In this document: positions 49,640-60,526 of the stretch, one piece after another | Layout of the letters: each line of letters opens with the position of its first letter | How positions within the stretch are numbered: position 1 is the first letter of the stretch | NCBI GenBank assembly: GCA_023091665.1 | Contig: JALJCQ010000039.1 | Span: 1-64,000 of the forward strand | Reading direction: 5' to 3' | DNA: 64,000 nt | DNA from: Pythium myriotylum | Taxonomy: Eukaryota; Oomycota; Peronosporomycetes; Pythiales; Pythiaceae | The notes under the pieces: generated by a model | What the model saw: the letters and a program-made list of their open reading frames with translations, nothing else | Told to the model about the DNA's origin: nothing | Databases searched by the model: none | Translations under genes and position numbers: made by a program

Positions 49640-50752
49640 TCATGCGAAGACTTCAACTAGATAAATTCCTGCGAAGAACCCGTGCGGTGCGACACCGCCG
49701 ATCATCTCGACACTCGCTATCTGGTTCTTGGGCAGCTCATCGCTACCATCGAAGAGAACCGTTCGCACTCGGCGGACGTGCGTAAAGCCATTTTCGTCGA
49801 AAAATCGGCGCATTGGTCGATACACCAAGGGACAAATCCCTCGGGTGTATTCAGTGACCACTGCCCGGCTGACACAGGTCGTCTGGTGGCTGGTCGCTGT
49901 ATCCATTAGCTGAACTCGTGGGAACAGTCCCTTATCGAGAAGATACAGCGCGATCTCGTCGCGCGATTCTTCAATCATGCGTAGGTCGAACAGTAAATCT
50001 TTCTCCTTCATAGCTTCTTCGAGTTCTCGCGCGTGTTCCGTATACTCGCTGTCCGTGTTGGATTCTCCTCTGAGTCTCTCTAGCTCTTCACCGCGTCGCT
50101 CCCAATGCGCTTGACCTTCTTCCCTAAACCGATCAATCGCTCTTGCTGCCTCACAGAAGGCGCAACTTACGTTGTCGTCGGATTCCCTGCGCAAATTCTC
50201 CCAGTGTAGCCCAGGCTCCGAGACGAACGCCTCGGGCGCCGAGAAAGTATCTCCGAGGCCTGGATTCAAGGCCTCTAAAGTCAAATGAAGTGACCTCTCC
50301 GTGGCTTCAGCGCTTGCTTCCGGTAACAAAACGAACGGAATGGCTGTTGTCTGGTTCACGTATCCCTCGCGCTGCTTGTACGCCACTCTCTGAAGTTGGT
50401 CTGCGAACAGTCCAGCCAGCGACAGTAGCGACGCGAGACGGTGGCTCGCTACGTTTGACTCGTCCCATGAAAGAGTCGCGTCGTCATCATGGCCGCTGCA
50501 TGCGTACGCGTCGGGCCATCGAAACGACGGCGGGAACTTGCGCCAGTCGAGCGCGCAGTTCTGGAAGAAATGGCTGGTCACGGGGTCACGTGAGACGAGA
50601 AACGCGAGGAGCTCGCGGTCGCACCGCAGTGTTCGACAAGTGGCAAGCAGGCAGACGGCGTCGCGCTGAGAAAGGAAGAGCAGAAGCGAAGCAGAAGCCG
50701 CCGGCGAGAGAACACGCAGGAGGAGCGAACCAAGAGCTGGCCAGTCCGCCAT
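49640..50752 (-). CDS. F-box-like protein, copy 1
   Basis: 370 aa. Residues about 22-45 (LLLFLSQRDAVCLLATCRTLR) fit an F-box-like helix pair, which would link a substrate receptor to an SCF ubiquitin ligase. The middle has a charged, coiled-coil-like stretch (about 200-260) preceded by a CAFCEAA segment. The C-terminus ends in a conserved VEMIGGVAPHGFFAGIYLVEVF block shared with the paralogue at 54533-55639. Outside these blocks the two differ strongly. The F-box call rests on one weak motif. Convergent with the secreted-protein gene. Confidence 0.7.
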   Translation of the reverse strand: MADWPALGSLLLRVLSPAASASLLLFLSQRDAVCLLATCRTLRCDRELLAFLVSRDPVTSHFFQNCALDWRKFPPSFRWPDAYACSGHDDDATLSWDESNVASHRLASLLSLAGLFADQLQRVAYKQREGYVNQTTAIPFVLLPEASAEATERSLHLTLEALNPGLGDTFSAPEAFVSEPGLHWENLRRESDDNVSCAFCEAARAIDRFREEGQAHWERRGEELERLRGESNTDSEYTEHARELEEAMKEKDLLFDLRMIEESRDEIALYLLDKGLFPRVQLMDTATSHQTTCVSRAVVTEYTRGICPLVYRPMRRFFDENGFTHVRRVRTVLFDGSDELPKNQIASVEMIGGVAPHGFFAGIYLVEVFA

Positions 50753-50855
50753 GACGGAGCGAGATTCGGCAAGTGTGGGTCATTTCGTGTGAGATATGAT
50801 ACATTCTAGAATATGCAATATGGCTACAGAATCTGGAGCGATGACTTCCGAGAAG

Positions 50856-53324
50856 CTACACGTCTACCTTTTTCGGGCCTCGTGGTGGCGGCATGAAGCC
50901 GTTCGTCTCGTACATGAACTGCGCCATGTCCACCACCTGCGACGCGTACTGGATATGCTTCTCCGTCTCCGCGTTCGTGATCGAGTCCACTTTGCCCTCC
51001 TCCACGGGAGACATCTCCTCCGGGTCACTCGTCAAATTGTACACCTTGTACTTGCCCGAGCCGTACCGCACGTACTTGAGGTCCGGACCCACGCGCACGC
51101 CGATGGTCGAGCCATCGTACGGGTTCTCGATCACCACGCCACGCGGCTCCACAGTCTCGCTCACCGGCGGTTGCTTGCGCACCAGCGACTGACCCACGCC
51201 GTGCTGCATGAACCCCTTGATGTCCAGCATGTCGGCCACGGTCGCCATGAGGTCGGTCTGCGAGCTGACCTCGTCCACCACCACACCCTTGTCCTCTTCA
51301 CGCAGCAAGTCGTCCGCGAGGATCAGCAACGGGATGTGGACCGCCTCTTCGTACACGCGCGACGACGCGATGGTCGGGTTGTTGCCGTGCTCCATGCGGC
51401 CGTACCCGTGGTCACCCTCGATCAGCACGATCGTGTTCTCGAGTAGCCCCTTCCGGCGGAGGCGCGGGATGAACTTGCTCAGCTGCTGGTCCACGAAGTT
51501 GAGCGCGTTCACGTAGCCTTCGTTGTCCTTGGTGATGTAGGTCGAGTAATTGCAGCTCGGCGTGAAATGCGGCGGCTTCGGGAACGGATCGTGCGATGTG
51601 ATCGTGTAGATATCCATGAAAAGCGGCGGTCCGTCCGGATCTTTGGTCTTGCGAGCCTCGAGGAAGTTCTCGAGCGCTTCAAGCGACACGGGGTCATGAT
51701 AGCCCCACGAGAACTTGTCTTCGTCGGTCAAAGACTTGCGTCGTTCCTCCGAGAGATGCGAGAGGACGGTGTTCTGGTCCCAGAGCTGGTCGAAGCCATG
51801 TTTCACCAGGAATTCATTCCATTTCTCCCACCCGAGGTCCACAGCCGACCAGAACATGGTGTTGTAGTGGAGAGTATCACGAAGAAGATGCGGAAGACCA
51901 GTGACGTTGAGCATTTTCTTGGCCGAGTTAGCAACAGCCGTGGCGTCAGTGAGCGAGGGCAGCACACCGAAAAGCGAGGACATGATCGTTCGCGACGTCT
52001 GAATGCTTGGCGTGTAGTGCTGGCGGAAAAGCACCCCCGACTTGCTCAGCTCGTCAAAGAACGGTGTCGCCGTCTGGTTGTACAGAGCTTTCTTCTGGCG
52101 CCCACCGAGCACGCCGATCTCTCTGCTACGAGCTGACTCGATGTTGATCAGCAGCACATTAGGCGGTCGCGACGGGTTGATCTTGACTTCGAAGCGCTTC
52201 TCGCCACGGAATCGGATGGTCTTGCGCCACAATGGGAACTTGGCGCTGTGGAAGCCACCGGCTGCTGGGACCCACTCTTCGTTCGGTCCGATGATGCGAT
52301 CGACGCTGGACTTGAACTTGGACACCTGCGCCGCCGCGTCTGCTTCGCCGCTGAACTGGATGGCGTTCTTAGCCTTTAGAAGATCCTCTGTTTCGAGCGA
52401 GAACATGGCGTTCGACAGGTAGAGAATATCGTTTCCATTGCCATCCAGCGCGAGCGTCGCATGGAGCGCAGACACGGACGTCATCAGCGCGACGCAGAGC
52501 GTGCGGAAGGTGAGCGACGTGAGCACGCCATGGACGAGACACGAGAAGATGCCCGTCGATGAGATCGTCGGCGTCTTGCGCTGCGGCACTGGCGTCGGTT
52601 TGGCGCTGGACTCTCCCGATCGCGATGAAGACGACGAGTTCTGGGAGGAGGAGGAGGAGGAGGATCGGTACGTCTGGCAGAAGAAAATGCCAAAGGTCGG
52701 GAGCGAGACCTTGTCGAGCAGCACCGAGAGGATCCATGTAAACATGGAGAATGTGTAGAACGCAAGTCCGAAGATGATGTTGGTGGTCATGGCATCGGCG
52801 AGCGACGACGTGAACTGGGCCGCGAAGTCGACGTACATCTCAACAAAGCCGCGGTTGAGACGCGGGAGGTAGTTGAGGATGAGCGAGAGATCCACGAGCG
52901 TCGCAAGCGTCATCCAGAGATACGCGAAGGCCAGCGCGACCGCGATCGTGGCATCGACGAACGATCTAGGATAGTTGCGTGGACTGCGGAGGAGCGTGGT
53001 CTTGAACGATAGTACGACGCGCGTGAGGAAGAGCGTCTGGAAGAAGATGGCGGCGTCCTGGAGTGCGCCGAAGGCGGCTCCCTTGAGCAGGCTCGCGAGT
53101 CCAACCACGGACATATCTCGGCAAATGACCAGCAGGCGAGCGGCGAGAGGGATCGCAGCGCTCGGTGCGTAGAAGGCCAGCATCCAGAGGGTCTTCGTGA
53201 CCGTGGTCTTGCACTCGCGCTTTGTAGACGTGCTGGTGGTGGTCGAAGAAAACCCGGGAGAAGTCAGCCCCACCAGCGTGCTGCTCTCTAGATCGTTCTC
53301 TGCGTCGAAAGTACGCATAACCAT
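50856..53324 (-). CDS. LTA-synthase-like membrane sulfatase, copy B
   Basis: 822 aa, inverted relative to copy A. The N-terminal ~140 residues are diverged (cytoplasmic tail MVMRTFDAENDLESS..., first two membrane segments about 80% similar). From the third membrane segment to the last shared codon the protein is identical to copy A. It ends KKVDV instead of stopping after the PPPRGPK run. Two Met codons (53324, 53318) could start it. The stop is only 104 bp from the F-box-like gene's start. Confidence 0.85.
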   Translation of the reverse strand: MVMRTFDAENDLESSTLVGLTSPGFSSTTTSTSTKRECKTTVTKTLWMLAFYAPSAAIPLAARLLVICRDMSVVGLASLLKGAAFGALQDAAIFFQTLFLTRVVLSFKTTLLRSPRNYPRSFVDATIAVALAFAYLWMTLATLVDLSLILNYLPRLNRGFVEMYVDFAAQFTSSLADAMTTNIIFGLAFYTFSMFTWILSVLLDKVSLPTFGIFFCQTYRSSSSSSSQNSSSSSRSGESSAKPTPVPQRKTPTISSTGIFSCLVHGVLTSLTFRTLCVALMTSVSALHATLALDGNGNDILYLSNAMFSLETEDLLKAKNAIQFSGEADAAAQVSKFKSSVDRIIGPNEEWVPAAGGFHSAKFPLWRKTIRFRGEKRFEVKINPSRPPNVLLINIESARSREIGVLGGRQKKALYNQTATPFFDELSKSGVLFRQHYTPSIQTSRTIMSSLFGVLPSLTDATAVANSAKKMLNVTGLPHLLRDTLHYNTMFWSAVDLGWEKWNEFLVKHGFDQLWDQNTVLSHLSEERRKSLTDEDKFSWGYHDPVSLEALENFLEARKTKDPDGPPLFMDIYTITSHDPFPKPPHFTPSCNYSTYITKDNEGYVNALNFVDQQLSKFIPRLRRKGLLENTIVLIEGDHGYGRMEHGNNPTIASSRVYEEAVHIPLLILADDLLREEDKGVVVDEVSSQTDLMATVADMLDIKGFMQHGVGQSLVRKQPPVSETVEPRGVVIENPYDGSTIGVRVGPDLKYVRYGSGKYKVYNLTSDPEEMSPVEEGKVDSITNAETEKHIQYASQVVDMAQFMYETNGFMPPPRGPKKVDV
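50871..52904 (-). repeat. Inverted repeat arm 2 (2034 bp, sulfatase copy B)
   Basis: Partner of 45937-47970, same length with no visible mismatch. The spacer between the arms is 2.9 kb. Confidence 0.85.
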
Positions 53325-53939
53325 GTGCTCTTGTGACTGAGGCCGTGGGAGTTGATCGGAGACTGGAGTGACGCGACGTTGAGTAAATATGCTATCGGGA
53401 CAAAGAGGACGATGTCGAGATAGTTACGCTGATGAGACTTGATCACACGTCACAGATTGCGTAAGGCACCACATGCCATGTCTTTTGTTGGACGCCGCTT
53501 CCTGCAGAGCCCGGATGGATACACTGGACTGTGTTTACCTGGTCATTAGGGCTCGGTCACCCGTTTCTCAAGAGTCACACAGAATCGCTAGCTCGGGCGG
53601 GGTCAATGAAATCGAGTTATCGACATTGAGGTAGTGGATGCCATCCACCCAAGATATCCTTGTCACTCGTCAGACCAGGGACCAACGCAACTGTAGGTCC
53701 CTCGACAGCTACGCAAGACGATGACATGCGACACGATTTCATTTCATTTGTTTTCACGGTTGCAAACTTCTACAAGGCCCCCCATCCGATGGGGGACCTT
53801 GTAGAAGCGATGGGCCATCGCAATCTGGCACGCACCATTGGTCGCCACAACCGCGATTTTAATCATGCTGTATACGTGACCTACACCTGGCCGACTAATC
53901 GCATTCGATGGATGTTCTGCACATCCACCTGAGAAGGTT
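53325..53939. other. Intergenic, with near-perfect palindrome
   Basis: No gene recognised; promoter region of sulfatase copy B near 53330-53400. Contains the palindrome at 53767-53807. Confidence 0.55.
53767..53807. repeat. 41-bp near-perfect palindrome
   Basis: Two 20-nt arms (CTTCTACAAGG... and ...CCTTGTAGAAG) around one central base, with one mismatch. Could extrude as a cruciform or form an RNA hairpin. Confidence 0.85.
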
Positions 53940-54156
53940 AAATTGAAACTCGTGGGTGATGATGCAGTTGGCTGGTGTTGGTGTGGTTGGTATCGGCGAC
54001 ACCAACCACACCAACGCCGAACCCACAACAATGATACCATATCGGTGTTGTGGGTTCGGCACTGGCACCACACCGGCGACTCGCCACAAACTCCAATGCT
54101 TCTGTTCACGCCCGCGACGCGGCGAACAGAACTAACAGGAAAAGGTCGCGTTGAAT
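53940..54156 (-). pseudogene. Broken inverted paralogue of the small secreted protein
   Basis: On the minus strand the sequence parallels the start of the gene at 48903: the signal-peptide region, then GCGGGCGTGAACAGAAGC (coding VNRS, compare VNGS) and IGVCGESPV. The ATG has become ATT (54156-54154) and two extra bases follow the signal-peptide region. The Thr/Pro linker has collapsed into hairpin-forming repeats and the C-terminal domain is gone. Confidence 0.75.
53977..54060. repeat. Two adjacent perfect 15-bp hairpins
   Basis: 53977-53991 pairs with 54001-54015 (9-nt loop). 54016-54030 pairs with 54046-54060 (15-nt loop). They directly abut and lie in the linker region of the secreted-protein pseudogene. 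Confidence 0.85.
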
Positions 54157-54532
54157 CGTATCACAGTCGTCAAGTCGGTAGCTGAGGCAGCAGACCAAGC
54201 GTGGTTGATGGCGAAGTGACCATGTCAACACGCCTTGCACAACTATTTTATCGGTTTTTGTGCGACGCTGCAACCCTCCTCTATCCCACGTTTTGCCTCG
54301 GAAGCGTGCCACTTGGAGCCGATGGGCAGTCGTACAGAAATAGCGACGCCGATGGTCCACGCAAGTTTCAAGGAGGAGGCCGACGACCTCAAGCACAGGT
54401 GACACCTTGGGCACAGCAGAGTGTATTCATGCCCTGTGGGATTCACAACTTAACTGTGCCGCGCGCAAAGGAGCTTTTATTCAGAGCTGGGTACGAAGTC
54501 TGGTGCCATTTCGTAACGGAGACCCTGCAATT

Positions 54533-55639
54533 ATGGCCGACTCGTCGCCACCGTTGCTGAGCGTTATGGGTGCATCGCTTATCGCGTCTCTCAGCCCTCG
54601 CGACGTTATCTCACTGCTCGCAACTTGCAAGAATCTCCGCTCTGACGCGGAGGCTGTGGCACTTGCGTTCGAATCAAACGCAATCGCGAGACATTTTTAT
54701 CGAGGCTGCTCGCGCGACTGGTGCGCACCAGCTCCAGTCTTTGGCCCCGAAGGCCCACGCGTATGTGAAGTTCATGGTGCCGCGCCTAGCCCAACCCCGA
54801 CAGACCGTCGTGTCGTGGTTCCTGGTGGGCGATTTGCTCCGGCGGCGCGCTTGGCGCGCCGCGTGGGAGTGCTGTCACTAGCTGAACTCATGTACACGCA
54901 GCTCAACGGAATTCTATACTCGGTACACACAACGCCTCTCCATGAGTACTCTGTTGTACCGTTCATCTTACCGCTTGGTCATCCGAACGAGATCGAGGCC
55001 AAGGACCCAGAACCTGGCCTCGTGTCTGGGGTCGGATACCATTGGGAGACCTTTGTGACCCAGGAGACCGTGACTTGTCGGTTCTGTGAGTCGATCGAGC
55101 CGGCGATCGAGCAATTCTTTGCTAAGACAGAAGAATACCACAGCGCACGCCAGATCGAGCTGGATGAATTGGAGCAGACGTGGAGAGACGAAGGATACGG
55201 CAGCGATAGTGACGAGTTCAAAGCAAGAGCATCTGCTTTCGACGACCGAAAGAGCGAGAGTGATGCCAAGTACAACCAGAACTATCTAGACGCATCGCAA
55301 GAGGAAATCGTAGAGCACTTGTGCGAGTACGACTTCCTCCCGCACTTTGATATCTTCGGCGAAGACGCAGACGCCGTTGCTGCATTAGTAGAGGCGAGCG
55401 AGACCAGTATCACGGATGGCCTCTGCGCACAAGTGCTTCGACCGCTAGCTCGGTTCTTCCAGTCAAACAAATTTTCGCGCGTGTGCCGAGGACGCTCTCA
55501 GGAAAAGTGCGAAACAACCGAGGCTGCACGTACTTCCAAAGTCGAGATGGTCGGAGGAATCGCACCGCATGGGTTCTACGCTGGCGTGTACATCTCCAAA
55601 CTGCCAAAAGTAAGGCCACTACAGGACAAGTGGCTCTAG
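54533..55639 (+). CDS. F-box-like protein, copy 2
   Basis: 368 aa from the ATG at 54533 (MADSSPPLLS, aligning with MADWPALGSLL of copy 1). The F-box-like segment SLSPRDVISLLATCKNLR lies near residues 21-38, CRFCESIEPAIEQF near 180, a charged stretch follows, and the C-terminal VEMVGGIAPHGFYAGVYIS block is shared with copy 1. The frame is open upstream to an earlier start at 54407, but homology begins at 54533. Opposite orientation to copy 1. Its stop is 87 bp from the convergent kinase gene. Confidence 0.7.
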   Translation: MADSSPPLLSVMGASLIASLSPRDVISLLATCKNLRSDAEAVALAFESNAIARHFYRGCSRDWCAPAPVFGPEGPRVCEVHGAAPSPTPTDRRVVVPGGRFAPAARLARRVGVLSLAELMYTQLNGILYSVHTTPLHEYSVVPFILPLGHPNEIEAKDPEPGLVSGVGYHWETFVTQETVTCRFCESIEPAIEQFFAKTEEYHSARQIELDELEQTWRDEGYGSDSDEFKARASAFDDRKSESDAKYNQNYLDASQEEIVEHLCEYDFLPHFDIFGEDADAVAALVEASETSITDGLCAQVLRPLARFFQSNKFSRVCRGRSQEKCETTEAARTSKVEMVGGIAPHGFYAGVYISKLPKVRPLQDKWL

Positions 55640-55726
55640 TCCTTAACCGAAATGCGAGACAGAGTGTGATTTACTCGTACAATCTTGAGGCAGAACCAGC
55701 TTCGGTGATGACAAACAGAATCGACT

Positions 55727-58067
55727 CTATGGGTACATCCCAGTTTTCAGAATGTTTCGCATTCTGTAGCAAATGCTTGCAGCATTTGGGCGGTTTGCAG
55801 GCTCGATCGAGAGACACTCCATCGCCAGTTCACGGATCTCCACGGGGTAAACCTCTGGAAACTGGAGCAATAACGACCCTTTCATCACCAGTAAAGCAAT
55901 CTTGGCGCTTGTCATTCGCGAGCCGTCAGGGTTCCTGACGTCTTCATAAGGTATCTGGTGCATGTGCAGCTCCCACAAAAACACACCAAGAGAATAGACG
56001 TCGGCACTTTCGGCCACTCCTTCGCCACGCAATGCCTCGGGGGCCATCCACCGAGCTTTCACCGCACTCGAAGACAAGTCTGTGGATTCGCCTCGCGCTA
56101 ACACGAATGCACTGAGCTTTGCTCGAGTTTGACTTTCGTCCAAAAGAATGCTGCGGCTAGTGAGGCCTCGATAGATGATACGCTTTGCGTGCATGTATGC
56201 AAGCGCGTCAGCCACGTCGATCACCCACTGGCACTTGCAGTCTTCCCAGGTCAAAGCTGTCTTGTCCGATGAGACCAACAGAGAGTGGACATCTCCGCCA
56301 GGGAGAAGTTCGCTCACGCTCTGGATCTCGAGGGCCCTGGTCATCTCGATCCCTATAATGCGAGCAATTGCCGAGTGCTGGAGCCCAGCTGCGTGCTTGG
56401 ATCCAAGTGCCAGCGCCATCGCTCGATCAAGCGAGCGATGCTTACTTGCCAACTGCTTGACGGCCACGAGCTCACCACTGTACTGGCCAGCCCACACTTG
56501 GCTGTAGCTGCTCTCGGAGATGAGTTTGGTAAGTGAGAGTTTTGTAGCGTCAAGACGCAGAGTCAGTAGACCTGGGTCCATCCATACGCTGGACTTGCCG
56601 TACGTGTCGCTGTCAGCACGGAACCCATAGAAACCCCTGTTTCCCCTCGCTGGGTCTGGACTTTGATCGAAGCAGTCTGAATCGTAATCAAAACATTGCA
56701 GCGATGGCTTCATCACCTGTCTCTTTCGTCGCACAATAGCGGCCATCGCGACTCCAAGTGCAACCACGACGCCGGCAAGGACTACCACGATGACACGACT
56801 GGATGATTTCTTTTGCTGGGGAGCGATTGGTGAAGTGGCTGGAGGAATTTCAACGCACACTGTCCCGATGGTTGAATCAAGAGCACTCGCATTCCAGCCT
56901 ATTGGGCACCGCGTCACGGTGAAATTCGCCTCGAGCATATCCAAGCCTTCAAGAAATCGCAACTGCTGATAATCAAGACGAACGCCATCGAGCTTACACC
57001 CTCGCAGAGATAAAGTCCGAAGCGATGTCATTCTGGAGATACTATGAAAGAAGTTGGAGGCGTCGATAGGGTTCCCAGAGAGATTCCTAGAATGCACACA
57101 GGTTCAACAAACAGCCAAGATACTGCACGCTTCGCTTCTAAACCTCACAGATTCTCTATCACTGGCAGTGATGCGTCGATCGTGGATAGATTGTTATACT
57201 GGAGAAGTCTGGACACAACCACACCACGGGTCAAACTCACAGTATTCGCTAAGATCCTACGCACGAACCAACAGCGTTCTAGTTGCCTTGAACACCTCGC
57301 TCTCTGTAATCGACTGAATCATGTTTCTGCTCAAATCACTGCCACGCGGCTGGGTTAGTCATAGTCTCTCGAGAGATCAATTGGACTTACGTACATGTAG
57401 CTCAGCGAGAGGTTGCGGAAGCCGTTGGGTACACGGTCAATGGAGACGTCTGAAAACGTCCCTCTCTTCCACTGACGATCCGCTAAATCCATCGTGCTGA
57501 ACGTGTCCGGAAGACGCACACTGGTTATGTGGCTGAGCACGCACTATCGCTGTTAGTGAATCCTCCCACCCATATTTTGTCAGGATCTACGCAAACACAC
57601 AAGTTTATGACTGATGGTGGCGTTGAAAAGACAGTGCTATCGACTGTCGCAGCAGTTGATGTCTTGCTGGTTATTGTTACTCCGGTTGTGGTGCTCGGGT
57701 AGGACACATCTCTGATCTCCGTCACGGGCACGGTGGTGACATCGCTGCTCTCTTGCTTCTCACCGAAGGCAACAGTCCATTCTCGAGTTGTAACGTTGAG
57801 GAGATTGGTCAGGCATTGGTACGAGAGATCGCAGCCAGTACTCGCGCCGTCCACGAGATAGCCAGGCTCCGTGCGGCACGAGCCCGCATCGTCGCTAGGT
57901 TGGCACTGCGTTGCTTGCGACGGAGCATACAACACGCACGGGCTCGACCCACACGCTGACGGACATCCCTGGGACGTGAGAACGTTCTGCGTGAGCGTGG
58001 TGCACGGAGCGGCAGCCACACGCCGTAGCCACACGACAGTGATGCTGAGAGCGAACGTGAGCTGCAT
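55727..58067 (-). CDS. LRR receptor-like pseudokinase 1 (five exons)
   Basis: Model: exons 58067-57601, 57532-57395, 57338-57269, 57198-57149 and 57086-55727, four GT-AG introns of 56-70 bp, all in phase, 694 aa. A signal peptide (MQLTFALSITVVWLRRVAAA) and Cys-rich region come first, then a few LRRs (LSLSYIDLSRN, YNNLSTID, NLSGNPID, LRTLSLRGC), one membrane helix (VIVVVLAGVVVALGVAMAAIV) and a TKL-type kinase fold. VAVK, APE and ADVYSLG remain, but the glycine loop reads SESSYS, HRD reads YRG and DFG reads SAF, so phosphotransfer is unlikely. An initiator-like TTCATTC sits 19-23 bp upstream. Confidence 0.75.
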
Positions 58068-58405
58068 CGTCGACTATTAACAGAATGAATGGACAGCCAC
58101 CACCACCACCACCAGCGAGGCGACTCCGAGTTCAGTCGACAGTCCAGATCACAGTGCAGTTGGTCCTGTTTGTTTTCTAAAAAGTCAGTCTCAGGAGTGC
58201 AGAGGAATTTAAAATTCCTCCGAGTTCACGACTGTTCACGATCACGTGTGGGTGGGTGTACTTTCTCGTGCTGGCTTCGAAAAAGCATCCACTGACTTCA
58301 AGAGCCTCTCTCTTTCCATATCCATGTATCCAGTGAGTCAAGTACCTCCTGAACCTAATATCAACTCGTTGGGTGCATTCGAGCAATTCCCTCGACTGAA
58401 CCGCC

Positions 58406-60435
58406 ATGGTCTCCGTTCGCCTGCTCGCGTCTCTGCTTCTGGTGGCGCCGTCAGCGATCGCCGCGCCGTGCGCATGGCCGGCAGAGAGCATTCTCACGTC
58501 GTACGACTGCCCACGACAGTGCGGAACGGCCCCATGCGTGCTCGTCTCACCAGGCGAGCGCGCCACGTGCGACTCGTCCGCCTGCATCAAGGACCTTGTA
58601 GGTGCTTCAGCCGAGTCCTGTGAACGGACTTCTCTGTGCGTCGATGGCGTGCTGAGTGGGAACAAGTGGTCGCTGGATCTCTCGAAAGTGCCTGCGAAGA
58701 CGATCCAGAACTTGTCGTATCCTGATAACGTGGCTGCAGTCGAAATCACGAACGGGGATCTCAAGAGCTTCCAACTGGACGAAAGTGTGCTGGCCACGCC
58801 CGACTCGGTCACTGAAATGTACGTCTCGATGGTCCTAGACTGTTGCAATGGGTCACCAACTAACGCTGGAATTGGTGATGTAGAACCGTTTCAGGGCTGG
58901 ATCTGTCCTCGACACTGAAGCATGCAACACACAACTGGAAGCATGCTGCTTTTGTGAACACCCAGCTTCGCAATTTGCCGTCATCGATGGTGAACCTCAA
59001 CTTCACGTCGTTGAATCTATCAGCGAACCCTCTATCGTCATTTCCAGAGCCCATTTTCAGCTATCCGTCGCTTCAAACGCTGTCTCTTCGAGCGTGTAAC
59101 CTCACGAATGTCCACGTCGATAGCTCTCAACTCTCCTTCCTCAATCGACTACATCTACTGGAGGCAGAGTTTACTGTCACTACGTGCGATGCTGGCTCGA
59201 CGCCTGTGAAGATCGACGTTCCTGGTTCCTCCGGGGAGGTGTGTCTCGAAGTCCCAGTTGTTGAGATCTCGGTCGCAGCAGGCTCGAGTAAGACGGTGGT
59301 TGCTGTATCGGTCACTGGTGGTATCGTCGTGCTGATTGTACTCGTTGGATGCATCCTCTGCTGCTGCTTTCGGAGTCGTCGGACACAAAAAGATACGTAC
59401 GAAGGGCGTGACTACATGCCGGAACAATCTCCTGCGCCTCGCTCTCGACCAGGTCGTGGACAAGCTCGTTCATACATCTGCAGAGACGATGGTCGTCGAC
59501 AAGCTCCTTTATACATCGGCAGAGACGATTTTCAGGATGGTTTCGCAGTCGATCTCAATACCTACGGCTCATCCAGCATCTGGAACGATCAAGGGCTGCT
59601 TCGCCATCGGGTTGATACCACCGATCTCTTGCTTACACGCGAGCTGTCGAAGAGCAACGTGAGTGAAGTGTGGCTGGGCACGTGGAAGGATAAAGCAGTT
59701 GCAGTAAAGCGGCTGAACACTTCGTCCAAGATCGTTGAACTCGCTGTGAACTTGGCAGATTCCGTCAAGACCTACGGAGGCCTTGAACACTCAAACATCG
59801 TCTCAATTTTTGGTGTATCGTGGGTGAGGGCGATGGACATTCACGTCGTGATGGAATACGTTGACGGCGGAGACCTCCGGTCCGTACTCGATTCCGACTC
59901 GGCTTTGTCGATGACATGGGCCGAGTTCAAGTGTCAGGTCGCAATAGACATTGCCGAGGCGCTAGCGTTCCTCCATTCCACTCGACGAACTGTAAGCGCG
60001 GGCGGTCTCACTTCGCGCAACGTCTTGCTTGATTCGAGCGGAACAGCAAAGCTTGGCCTCCTCCAAGTATCTCGCGGAACAACTCTCGCCGTATGTGATG
60101 GTCCCTCTATGAAGTGGATCGCACCAGAGGTTCTCGTCGATGAAGGTGCCAATTCTCCGGCCGCGGACGTGTATGCCTTTGGCGTGATTCTGAGCGAACT
60201 CGACACAACAAAAGAACCTTACGATGGACTCACGAATCCCAACGGCTCCAAGACCGAGCCCATGGCAATCGCAGTGCAGGTGGCCAAGGGAAACCTCAAG
60301 CCAACGGTCTCAAGCGAGTGCCCCGATCGGATCGCTGAACTTGCCAACGAGTGTCTATCATTCGAACCGGAGAAACGACCGTCTGCAGTGAGAATTGCCT
60401 ACACCCTTCGAGCAATCCTCAAAGAAGAACTGTAG
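58406..60435 (+). CDS. LRR receptor-like pseudokinase 2 (two exons)
   Basis: Model: exons 58406-58818 and 58884-60435, one 65-bp GTACGT...TAG intron, 654 aa. It has a signal peptide (MVSVRLLASLLLVAPSAIAA), the same Cys-rich N-domain as its neighbour (CPRQCGTAPCVL), LRRs (GLDLSS, FTSLNLSANPLSSF, LQTLSLRACNL), a membrane helix (VVAVSVTGGIVVLIVLVGCILCC, in two runs) and a kinase-like domain. VAVK and IAPEVL are kept. The glycine loop is SKSNVS, the HRD position reads AGG (AGGLTSRN) and DFG is LLQ. Divergently transcribed from pseudokinase 1, 338 bp apart, so they may share control. Confidence 0.78.
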
Positions 60436-60526
60436 CACAAGAGTTAAGGTTCTATAATAATTGCTTCTGGAATGTTTGTGGTTCACAACTCTCAACTGGA
60501 CACACTGAGTTGAGATGCGCTGACCA

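Noticed and set aside
57087..57268. Single 174-bp intron in pseudokinase 1
   Set aside because: Splitting it into two introns (70 and 62 bp) around a 50-bp exon (57198-57149) restores an LRR (YNNLSTID...VIENL) with correct phases and intron sizes like the others.
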